Below, in pieces: positions 1 through 5,388 of a stretch of DNA of 22,055 nucleotides; positions within the stretch are counted from its first letter, which is position 1; each line of letters opens with the position of its first letter. The DNA comes from an uncultured Clostridium sp. (lineage in GTDB: Bacteria > Bacillota > Clostridia > Lachnospirales > Lachnospiraceae): NCBI GenBank assembly GCA_902464345.1, contig CABQJA010000013.1, positions 1 through 22,055 of the forward strand. The letters are read 5' to 3'. The notes beneath the pieces are model-generated. The model was not told the DNA's origin and did not search any database. It saw only the letters and a list, made by a program, of their open reading frames with translations. Made by a program: the position numbers and the translations under genes.

Positions 1-93
1 GTGCATAATCAGACATATATAAGTAGGAATGTGCATAAAGAGAAAAGTGCATACAAGAAATGCAGCAATGGCAGAGAGGTGGATCAGATATGA
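1..93 (+). CDS. C-terminal tail of an upstream gene (partial)
   Basis: Frame 1 is open from the left edge of the window to a TGA at 91-93, giving about 30 hydrophilic residues that end in GREVDQI. The TGA overlaps the ATG of the prepilin gene in an ATGA arrangement (90-93), the classic geometry of translationally coupled genes. That overlap is the main reason to believe this is a real gene end. The product cannot be identified from so short a tail; another pilus-assembly protein would fit the context, but this is inference only. The heptamer GTGCATA occurs three times here (1-7, 31-37, 47-53). Confidence 0.5.
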   Translation: MHNQTYISRNVHKEKSAYKKCSNGREVDQI

Positions 94-563
94 GAAAAAT
101 CAGACACAACAGAAACAGTGGATTTTCTATGGTAGAGATCATTATCGTGATTGCAATTATGGCGATTCTGGCGGCAGCACTGGCACCGTCATTAATGAAA
201 TATGTAAAGAAGGCGAAGCGGACTACGGATGTTGATACCGCCGGGGAGATTGCACAGAGCTATCTGCGTGGAACGGTGGAAATGGCAGAGAAGCAGAAGG
301 GTGCGATCAATTATGGGACCGGTACGGATTATGTTCGATATGATTCAACCTTAAGTAATCCTCCGGCCAGCTTGGTGGATTATGCATTTGCGGAATTTGA
401 TCAGATACCGAAATCAAAGGCCTATAAGGAGTATTACTGGTGCATTACATATGATACAGACACCGGCAAGGTGCAGAAGGTGAAGCTTGTACCGAATGCA
501 GGTAATGATAACGGAGGCTATGAGCTTTACCCGGACGGAGATGCATATATTGAGCAGAAATAA
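90..563 (+). CDS. type IV prepilin-like protein (157 aa)
   Basis: This is a pilin or pseudopilin. A short basic leader (MRKIRHNRNSG) is followed by the class III signal FSMVE and a long hydrophobic helix, IIIVIAIMAILAAALAP. A prepilin peptidase would cut between Gly11 and Phe12 and methylate the Phe; the conserved Glu at mature position 5 is present. The remaining ~120 residues are a polar globular domain with Tyr/Asp-rich stretches, as in GspG/PilA or competence pseudopilins. I chose ATG 90 over an in-frame ATG at 60 because GAGAGGTGG lies just before it, it overlaps the upstream stop codon, and it gives a normal-length leader. No pilus assembly gene lies downstream, so any partners must be to the left. 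No clear terminator follows. Whether it builds a pilus, a DNA-uptake pseudopilus or a secretion pseudopilus cannot be told from the sequence. Confidence 0.88.
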   Translation: MRKIRHNRNSGFSMVEIIIVIAIMAILAAALAPSLMKYVKKAKRTTDVDTAGEIAQSYLRGTVEMAEKQKGAINYGTGTDYVRYDSTLSNPPASLVDYAFAEFDQIPKSKAYKEYYWCITYDTDTGKVQKVKLVPNAGNDNGGYELYPDGDAYIEQK

Positions 564-630
564 AACAACAATAGAGCAACTACAAAGCAACAAACATGGA
601 AAAGGACAAATGCGAATGTCCGGCATGGAA

Positions 631-688
631 GTAAACGATAAAGGTTACTGCTAAGGATAAACGATAATCAATAAAAGATAAACGGTAA
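631..688 (+). repeat. three imperfect copies of RTAAACGRTAA
   Basis: The AT-rich gap between the prepilin and radical SAM genes carries GTAAACGATAA (631-641), ATAAACGATAA (657-667) and ATAAACGGTAA (678-688). They are spaced 26 and 21 bases start to start, ending 37 bases before the ATG at 725. They could be binding sites for a regulator or decayed tandem repeats. No hairpin terminator or convincing promoter is visible between 564 and 724. Confidence 0.4.
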
Positions 689-724
689 AAAGATTAAAAT
701 ACAGAAACGAACAGATGATGTAAG

Positions 725-1711
725 ATGAAAATCGAAGAAGCGAATATACAGAGCGAAGAAACAGCGAGTTCTATACAATCAGACAATTTAACAGAGTGTA
801 GACGGTGTCCCAGAGCCTGTGGGGTAGATCGGCAGTCCGGAAGAACCGGTGTATGCGGTGTGGATGCAGGAATTTATATTGCCAGAGCTGCACTTCATAT
901 GTGGGAAGAGCCGTGTATATCCGGGGAAAGCGGTTCCGGAACGGTATTCTTTTCCGGGTGCCCTCTGCGGTGCATGTATTGTCAGAATGCAAGGATCGCA
1001 GATGCAACCATAGGAAAGCAGATTACCGTGGAGCGTCTGGCGGAGATTTTTCAGGAGCTTGCCGGGAAGGGGGCAGCGAATATTAATCTGGTCACGCCGA
1101 CACATTATACGGAGGAGATCATACAGGCGGTCCGGCTTGCAAGGAGCCGGGGACTTCGGATTCCGGTTGTATATAATTGCAGCGGCTATGAGAAGGTGGA
1201 GACCCTGCAGAAATTAGAAGGAATTGTCGATATCTATTTGACCGATTTTAAATACATGGATACAGATCTGGCAGCCGAATATTCCCATGCACCGGATTAT
1301 CCGGTCGTGGCAAAGACGGCTTTGCAGGAAATGGTGAGGCAGCAGAGTACACCGGTATTTGATGCGCGGGGCATGATGCAAAGGGGCGTCATTGTCCGGC
1401 ATTTGTTGTTACCGGGGGCAGTCAGACAGGCCAAAGAGATACTGGAATATGTGTATCACACATATGGTAATCAGATATACATCAGCATTATGAATCAGTA
1501 TACCCCGCTACCCCAGGTGGAGGAACATCCGAAGCTTGGACGGCGAGTGACGGGGCGGGAATACGACAGACTGTTGGATTACGCAGTTTCGCTTGGAATA
1601 GAGCAGGCATTTATACAGGAAGGGGGGACAGCAAAGGACAGCTTTATACCGGCATTTGATTATGAAGGTGTAGAAAAAGGAAGAACCGGTCGAGATTTGT
1701 CTCACGGTTAG
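725..1711 (+). CDS. radical SAM protein, PflX/COG1313 type (328 aa)
   Basis: The radical SAM cluster motif CPLRCMYC (Cys79, Cys83, Cys86) should bind a 4Fe-4S cluster that cleaves S-adenosylmethionine. Upstream of it is a second cysteine group, C25-x2-C28-P-x2-C32 with Cys44, followed by a GSGTVFFSG segment; this N-terminal arrangement is typical of the PflX/COG1313 family, often annotated as pyruvate formate-lyase activating enzyme-like. Length is normal for that family. The substrate is unknown and true PflA activity should not be assumed: no glycyl-radical enzyme gene is nearby, and genuine activases carry a different N-terminus. ATG 725 is the first possible start after an in-frame stop at 716-718; its ribosome binding site is weak. 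Residues 1-24 are non-conserved in character. The next gene lies 99 bases downstream, so co-transcription is uncertain. Confidence 0.85.
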   Translation: MKIEEANIQSEETASSIQSDNLTECRRCPRACGVDRQSGRTGVCGVDAGIYIARAALHMWEEPCISGESGSGTVFFSGCPLRCMYCQNARIADATIGKQITVERLAEIFQELAGKGAANINLVTPTHYTEEIIQAVRLARSRGLRIPVVYNCSGYEKVETLQKLEGIVDIYLTDFKYMDTDLAAEYSHAPDYPVVAKTALQEMVRQQSTPVFDARGMMQRGVIVRHLLLPGAVRQAKEILEYVYHTYGNQIYISIMNQYTPLPQVEEHPKLGRRVTGREYDRLLDYAVSLGIEQAFIQEGGTAKDSFIPAFDYEGVEKGRTGRDLSHG

Positions 1712-1810
1712 GGGTATACATTTTTACCATTTTGAATAACTATTATAGTACACAATACGAGTGGATTTGCAAAACTTTGGGAGAAAGTTATGTAAAGGAA
1801 GGAGAAAAGT

Positions 1811-2437
1811 ATGACAGAGAAATTATTAAGCAACAATCAGGCGGTAGTGGCAGGAGAAATCGTATCCGATTTTACGTTCAGCCATGAGGTATTTGGAGAA
1901 GGATTCTACATGGTGGATGTGCTGGTAAGCAGATTAAGCGATACCTACGATACGATTCCGCTGATGGTATCGGATCGTATCATGGATGTGGAAGAGAATT
2001 GCATCGGGAGGAAAGTGGAAGCCAAGGGACAGTTTCGGTCTTATAACAAGCATGAGGATACCAGAAACCGGTTGATTTTATCCTTGTTTGTCAGAGAAAT
2101 TGAGTTTATAGAGGATGACGAGTACATAAGCAAGCCGAATCACATCTATCTGGATGGTTATATCTGTAAGCCGCCGGTGTATCGTATGACTCCGCTTGGC
2201 AGAGAGATCGCAGATGTGCTGCTGGCAGTGAACCGGGCGTATGGAAAATCCGATTACATACCGTGCATCTGCTGGGGCCGGAATGCAAGATTTGCCGGTA
2301 AACTGGCAGTCGGAGAGCATGTAGCGATCTGGGGCCGGATCCAGAGCCGGGAGTATCAGAAGAAGGTCGGCAATGACTGTGTGATCAGCAAAACCGCTTA
2401 TGAAGTATCCGTCAGCAAGATGGAATGTCTGGAATAA
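1811..2437 (+). CDS. single-stranded DNA-binding protein-like, two OB folds (208 aa)
   Basis: The protein appears to be two OB-fold modules in tandem. Module one (about residues 8-98) begins NNQAVVAGEIVSDF and ends LFVREIEFIED; module two (about 108-207) begins PNHIYLDGYICKPP and contains SDYIPCICWGRNARF and GEHVAIWGRIQSREY. The second resembles ordinary SSB strongly (the W-G-R-x-A and W-G-R-I-Q-S-R-x-Y pattern), while the first is more divergent. Ordinary SSB has one OB fold and an acidic C-terminal tail ending in DIPF; here the end is SKMECLE with no such tail, so this is probably not the replicative SSB. Such two-domain SSB-like proteins are known in Clostridia, with unclear function. A strong AAGGAAGGAG ribosome binding site precedes ATG 1811. 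No clear promoter is visible. Confidence 0.8.
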   Translation: MTEKLLSNNQAVVAGEIVSDFTFSHEVFGEGFYMVDVLVSRLSDTYDTIPLMVSDRIMDVEENCIGRKVEAKGQFRSYNKHEDTRNRLILSLFVREIEFIEDDEYISKPNHIYLDGYICKPPVYRMTPLGREIADVLLAVNRAYGKSDYIPCICWGRNARFAGKLAVGEHVAIWGRIQSREYQKKVGNDCVISKTAYEVSVSKMECLE

Positions 2438-2481
2438 AATGGCAGCCTTGGAATAAATAGGTGGATTTTTTAGAGTTTATA

Positions 2482-2490
2482 TGATAGAAT
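2482..2490 (+). promoter_or_regulatory. possible extended -10 promoter (TGATAGAAT)
   Basis: TG-A-TAGAAT matches an extended -10 element 68 bases before the CobA-like gene. No -35 box of quality is seen. The same TGn-10 layout is seen at 8291, 11964 and 19801, all before operon starts. A small inverted repeat, ATAAC/GTTAT (2524-2539), lies in the presumed leader. Confidence 0.3.
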
Positions 2491-2557
2491 CACTTTTATG
2501 ATGCTGCGAGAGGGAACGAATCCATAACGGATTGGTTATAGATTTCGGAGGAGAAAG

Positions 2558-3040
2558 ATGAGCAAGATACAGGTCATTTGCGGTTCGGGAATCGGCAAGA
2601 CATCCGCTGCGATCGGCTATGGGGTAAAGCGGGCCGGAGCAGGGAAGGAAGTCATTATTGTGCAGTTCCTGAAAGGGAGTGACACAGAGGATTATAATCT
2701 GTTGTCCAGACTGGAACCGGAAATTAAGCTTTTGAGCTTTGAACGCGTTGGAAAGTGTTATGATGAACTGACACCGGAACAGCAGAAGGAGCAGAAGGCG
2801 AATATCATGAATGGATTTCATTATGCGAGAAAGGTGATTCAGACGAATGAATGTGATATTCTGATTCTGGATGAAAGCCTTGGTCTGGTGGATAGTGGAA
2901 TCGTGGAGGCTTCGCAGATTATGGAGCTTCTGGAGCTGGCGAAAGACAGTGAGCTTGAGATTTTACTGACGGGCAGAATCCTGCCGGATGAGATTCAGGA
3001 AATGGCAGATGTTGTCACGCAGATACAGACGATTAAGTAA
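2558..3040 (+). CDS. CobA/BtuR-fold ATPase, cob(I)yrinic acid a,c-diamide adenosyltransferase-like (160 aa)
   Basis: The overall pattern is that of the CobA/BtuR family, which transfers adenosine from ATP to cob(I)alamin precursors. The P-loop region reads GSGIGKTSAA (residues 9-18, family consensus GNGKGKTTAA), followed by VIIVQFLKG, then the acidic strand DILILDES and LTGR. Three departures stand out: the second family lysine of the P-loop is Ile12; the N-terminal helix seen in longer homologs is absent; and the protein stops at IQTIK, where homologs continue with a KHAFD-type tail (160 against about 190-200 residues). No cobalamin synthesis or B12-dependent gene is adjacent. It may be a compact clostridial version of the enzyme or a relative with another nucleotide-dependent role. 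The ribosome binding site CGGAGGAG is strong and supports ATG 2558. Confidence 0.75.
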   Translation: MSKIQVICGSGIGKTSAAIGYGVKRAGAGKEVIIVQFLKGSDTEDYNLLSRLEPEIKLLSFERVGKCYDELTPEQQKEQKANIMNGFHYARKVIQTNECDILILDESLGLVDSGIVEASQIMELLELAKDSELEILLTGRILPDEIQEMADVVTQIQTIK

Positions 3041-3063
3041 TTGATAAAATATTTAAAATGATG

Positions 3064-3092
3064 TTGACACTGTATTTATATGGTGTTACAGT
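3064..3092 (+). promoter_or_regulatory. sigma-A promoter of the lysine riboswitch-dapAB operon
   Basis: TTGACA (3064-3069) is a perfect -35 box, followed by a 17-base spacer and TACAGT (3087-3092), which matches 4 of 6 -10 positions. Transcription would start near 3099, just before the riboswitch. A second TATAAT at 3104-3109 has no matching -35 box. Confidence 0.7.
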
Positions 3093-3114
3093 TAGCTTGT
3101 TAATATAATAATTC

Positions 3115-3290
3115 AATCATTTCAGGTAGAGGCGCAAGAATCATGAGTATATCCTCAGACATGGTAAGGCATGGGCGAAGAAGATAGAAAGGGAGGATTG
3201 CCGAAGAGCTTATTATCCTTACAGATAAGACTCTGGGCATGCAATGAAGAATTGTATGACTGTCATCGCAAGATGGAGGGCTACTTTGAT
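3115..3290 (+). promoter_or_regulatory. lysine riboswitch (L box)
   Basis: All the conserved blocks of the L-box class appear in order: AGGTAGAGGCGC (3124-3135) with AGTAT close behind (3146-3150), GAAAGGGAGG then ATTGCCGAAG (3187-3206), GGGCATGCAATGAAG (3235-3249), ACTGTCA (3259-3265) and GGAGGGCTAC (3275-3284). GTAG (3126-3129) can pair with CTAC (3281-3284) to close helix P1. This RNA binds L-lysine; with lysine bound it normally favours the downstream terminator and shuts off lysine-synthesis genes. An intrinsic terminator follows within about 30 bases and dapA and dapB lie beyond it, which matches that off-switch logic. Confidence 0.95.
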
Positions 3291-3315
3291 TACTACAACA
3301 ACTACGTAGCATAAC

Positions 3316-3346
3316 AAGGTCGGTCTCCATGCCGACCTTATTTTTT
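3316..3346 (+). terminator. riboswitch-controlled intrinsic terminator
   Basis: AAGGTCGG (3316-3323) pairs perfectly with CCGACCTT (3332-3339) across an 8-base loop, followed directly by A and six T residues. It sits just past the lysine riboswitch and is the likely attenuator for dapAB. Confidence 0.92.
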
Positions 3347-3348
3347 GC

Positions 3349-3405
3349 GCGAGCAACGAGCCGAGGCTCACAGAGTGGGATTCACCATGGTACGCGAGCA
3401 ACGAG
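3349..3405 (+). repeat. duplicated GCGAGCAACGAG element in the dapA leader
   Basis: GCGAGCAACGAG occurs at 3349-3360 and again at 3394-3405, 45 bases apart, each preceded by a C and followed by CC or TC. The first copy runs into a perfect small hairpin GAGCC-GA-GGCTC (3358-3369), and the palindrome ACCATGGT (3384-3391) lies between the copies. The spacing is a multiple of three, and a frame from TTG 3345 to TAG 3462-3464 stays open with REQR encoded twice, but it has no ribosome binding site. I regard the stretch as a probable dispersed-repeat remnant rather than a gene. From 3406 to 3488 I see nothing else definite. Confidence 0.6.
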
Positions 3406-3501
3406 TCAAAGTTCTCGAATATAGCGAAAGAATCAGGGAGACACAGGAGACAGAGTTCGAATAGGAGTAGAACCTGAAAGGAAAGGTTAGGAGGAAGAAA
3501 T

Positions 3502-4389
3502 ATGTCAATTTTTGAAGGAGCAGGTGTAGCACTGGTAACCCCATTCCATGAGGATGGAAGCGTAAATTATGAGAAGTTAAAGGAACTGGTGGAATTTCAG
3601 ATCGCAAATGGCACCGATGCCATTATTATCTGTGGAACAACCGGTGAATCTTCCACTCTGACACATGAGGAGCATCTGGAGTGCATTAAGAAGTGTGTAG
3701 AGTTTGTAAACGGCAGAATCCCGGTCATTGCAGGTACCGGTTCAAACTGTACAGAGACCGCCATCTATCTGTCAACCGAGGCAGAAAAGTATGGAGCAGA
3801 TGCATTGCTGGTAGTGACTCCATATTATAATAAGGCAACCCAGAAGGGCCTGATCGCACATTATACGGCAGTTGCCAATTCCGTAAAGCTGCCGATCATT
3901 ATGTATAATGTACCGAGCCGTACCGGATGCAACATCCAGCCGGAGACAGCCGTAACCCTGGCAAAGAATGTGGAGAACATTGTAGCGATTAAGGAAGCAA
4001 GCGGCAATATTTCACAGGTTGCAAAGCTGATGAGTCTGGCAAACGGATGCATTGATCTGTATTCCGGTAATGATGACCAGATCGTGCCGATCCTTTCCTT
4101 AGGCGGCAAGGGTGTTATTTCCGTAACATCGAACATTATTCCAAACGATACCCATACATTGGTTAAGAAGTATCTGGACGGAGATGTAAAGGGTGCGCTG
4201 GACTTACAGTTAAAAGCAATCGAGCTTTGTAATGCACTGTTCTGCGAGGTCAATCCGATTCCGGTTAAGAAGGCGGTAGAGCTGCTTGGTTTATGCGACG
4301 GTTATATGAGAATGCCGTTGTCAGAGATGGAGCCACAGAACGCAGAACGCTTAAAGAAGGCTATGACAGAGTACGGTGTTTTGAAATAA
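3502..4389 (+). CDS. dapA: 4-hydroxy-tetrahydrodipicolinate synthase DapA (295 aa)
   Basis: DapA condenses pyruvate with aspartate semialdehyde, the first step committed to diaminopimelate and lysine. The catalytic set is complete: the Schiff-base lysine is Lys164 in AIKEASGN, the proton-relay tyrosines are Tyr109 in TPYYNKATQ and Tyr135 in MYNVPSRTG, and the GTTGESSTL loop is intact. Length is normal for this cytosolic TIM-barrel enzyme. The start has a strong AGGAGG at a good distance. It is the first gene after the lysine riboswitch and terminator, so its expression should fall when lysine is plentiful; dapB follows after 95 bases in the same unit. The arginine of the SRTG motif that binds the substrate carboxylate is also present. 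Confidence 0.97.
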   Translation: MSIFEGAGVALVTPFHEDGSVNYEKLKELVEFQIANGTDAIIICGTTGESSTLTHEEHLECIKKCVEFVNGRIPVIAGTGSNCTETAIYLSTEAEKYGADALLVVTPYYNKATQKGLIAHYTAVANSVKLPIIMYNVPSRTGCNIQPETAVTLAKNVENIVAIKEASGNISQVAKLMSLANGCIDLYSGNDDQIVPILSLGGKGVISVTSNIIPNDTHTLVKKYLDGDVKGALDLQLKAIELCNALFCEVNPIPVKKAVELLGLCDGYMRMPLSEMEPQNAERLKKAMTEYGVLK

Positions 4390-4409
4390 GCAGTGATCAG
4401 ATGACCGGA

Positions 4410-4440
4410 CACAGCGGAGCACAAGTCACAGCGGAGCACA
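4410..4440 (+). repeat. 14-bp direct repeat in the dapA-dapB gap
   Basis: CACAGCGGAGCACA is present at 4410-4423 and 4427-4440, separated by three bases. It could be a simple local duplication lengthening the dapA-dapB spacer. No promoter or terminator is visible there. Confidence 0.6.
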
Positions 4441-4484
4441 GGTTACTCTGGAGTATACAGATATAATTGGAGGAATAGATAGCT

Positions 4485-5246
4485 ATGGTACGAGTAATTA
4501 TGAACGGCTGCAACGGTAAGATGGGGCAGGTGATCACCGGCATCATTGCGGAGGATGCACAGGCTGAGATCGTAGCCGGGATTGATGTATATGATGGTAT
4601 AAAGAATTCGTATCCGGTATTTGCCAATATCGCAGACTGCAACGTGGATGCAGATGTGATCATTGATTTCTCAACTGCGAAAGCAGTGGATGGATTGCTG
4701 GATTATGTAGAGGAAAAGAAGGTGCCGGTAGTATTATGTACGACCGGATTAAGTGAAGAGCAGCTGCAGAGAGTTGAGAAGGTATCGAAGGAGGTAGCGG
4801 TACTGAAATCAGCAAACATGTCACTGGGAATCAACACGATCATGAAGCTTCTGCAGCAGGCGGTGCAGGTATTTGCACCGGCGGGATATGATGTGGAGAT
4901 CGTAGAGAAGCATCATAATCAGAAGCTGGATGCTCCTTCCGGAACTGCGATCGCACTGGCAGATTCCATGAATGAGGTTATGGATCATCAGTATGAGTAC
5001 ATCTATGACCGGAGCCAGAGAAGACAGAAGCGGGATGCGAAGGAGCTTGGAATCTCAGCTGTCCGTGGCGGTACGATCGTTGGAGAGCATGAGGTGATCT
5101 TTGCAGGAACCGATGAGGTGATCGAGATCAAGCACACGGCATACAGTAAGGCAGTTTTTGCAAAGGGTGCTGTGGAAGCGGCGAAGTTTCTGGCAGGTAA
5201 ACCGGCGGGATTATATGACATGAGTCATGTGATTTCGGAAAAATAG
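4485..5246 (+). CDS. dapB: 4-hydroxy-tetrahydrodipicolinate reductase DapB (253 aa)
   Basis: DapB reduces the DapA product with NAD(P)H to tetrahydrodipicolinate. The N-terminal nucleotide-binding loop reads NGCNGKMG. The catalytic and substrate-binding segment is EKHHNQKLDAPSGTA, where His143 and Lys147 correspond to the His159/Lys163 pair of the E. coli enzyme. CTTGLSEEQ and SANMSLGIN, conserved in the family, are also present, as is a C-terminal VRGGTIVGEHEV segment. The protein is about 20 residues shorter than the E. coli enzyme, which is common in clostridia. The start is preceded by TTGGAGGAAT. It shares the riboswitch-controlled unit with dapA and is followed 28 bases later by a strong terminator, so the unit ends here; the other lysine-pathway genes must be elsewhere. 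Confidence 0.97.
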   Translation: MVRVIMNGCNGKMGQVITGIIAEDAQAEIVAGIDVYDGIKNSYPVFANIADCNVDADVIIDFSTAKAVDGLLDYVEEKKVPVVLCTTGLSEEQLQRVEKVSKEVAVLKSANMSLGINTIMKLLQQAVQVFAPAGYDVEIVEKHHNQKLDAPSGTAIALADSMNEVMDHQYEYIYDRSQRRQKRDAKELGISAVRGGTIVGEHEVIFAGTDEVIEIKHTAYSKAVFAKGAVEAAKFLAGKPAGLYDMSHVISEK

Positions 5247-5274
5247 AATAACATGTAGAAAAAATGGGTTATAC

Positions 5275-5308
5275 AGACGTATCTGTTGGTTGCAGATACG
5301 TCTTTTTT
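5275..5308 (+). terminator. intrinsic terminator after dapB
   Basis: AGACGTATCTG (5275-5285) pairs perfectly over 11 bases with CAGATACGTCT (5293-5303) around a TTGGTTG loop, and the stem ends in a run of six T residues (5303-5308). It closes the dapAB unit. Confidence 0.95.
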
Positions 5309-5388
5309 GTATTAATATTATAGTAATTGTGTTAAGAAATAAGATAGGAAATGACACGATTCTAATAATACAGAAACGAGGAACAAAC

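Noticed and set aside
60..89. In-frame ATG at 60 as the prepilin start
   Set aside because: It lacks a good ribosome binding site and would give an overlong leader; ATG 90 has GAGAGGTGG and the ATGA overlap.
1713..1728. GGTA/TACC stem after the radical SAM gene as a terminator
   Set aside because: Only four base pairs, AT-rich and without a proper T-run.
3104..3109. Perfect TATAAT before the lysine riboswitch
   Set aside because: No -35 box at 16-18 bases; the TTGACA-N17-TACAGT pair upstream is better, although dual use cannot be excluded.
3100..3401. Short - strand open frames across the lysine riboswitch region
   Set aside because: The region is explained by the riboswitch and terminator on the + strand.
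5290..5388. Start of nadE at ATG 5290
   Set aside because: This start lies inside the dapB terminator stem and adds 33 residues that do not resemble the family; GTG 5389 follows a GAGGA site and restores the catalytic-residue numbering expected for the family.
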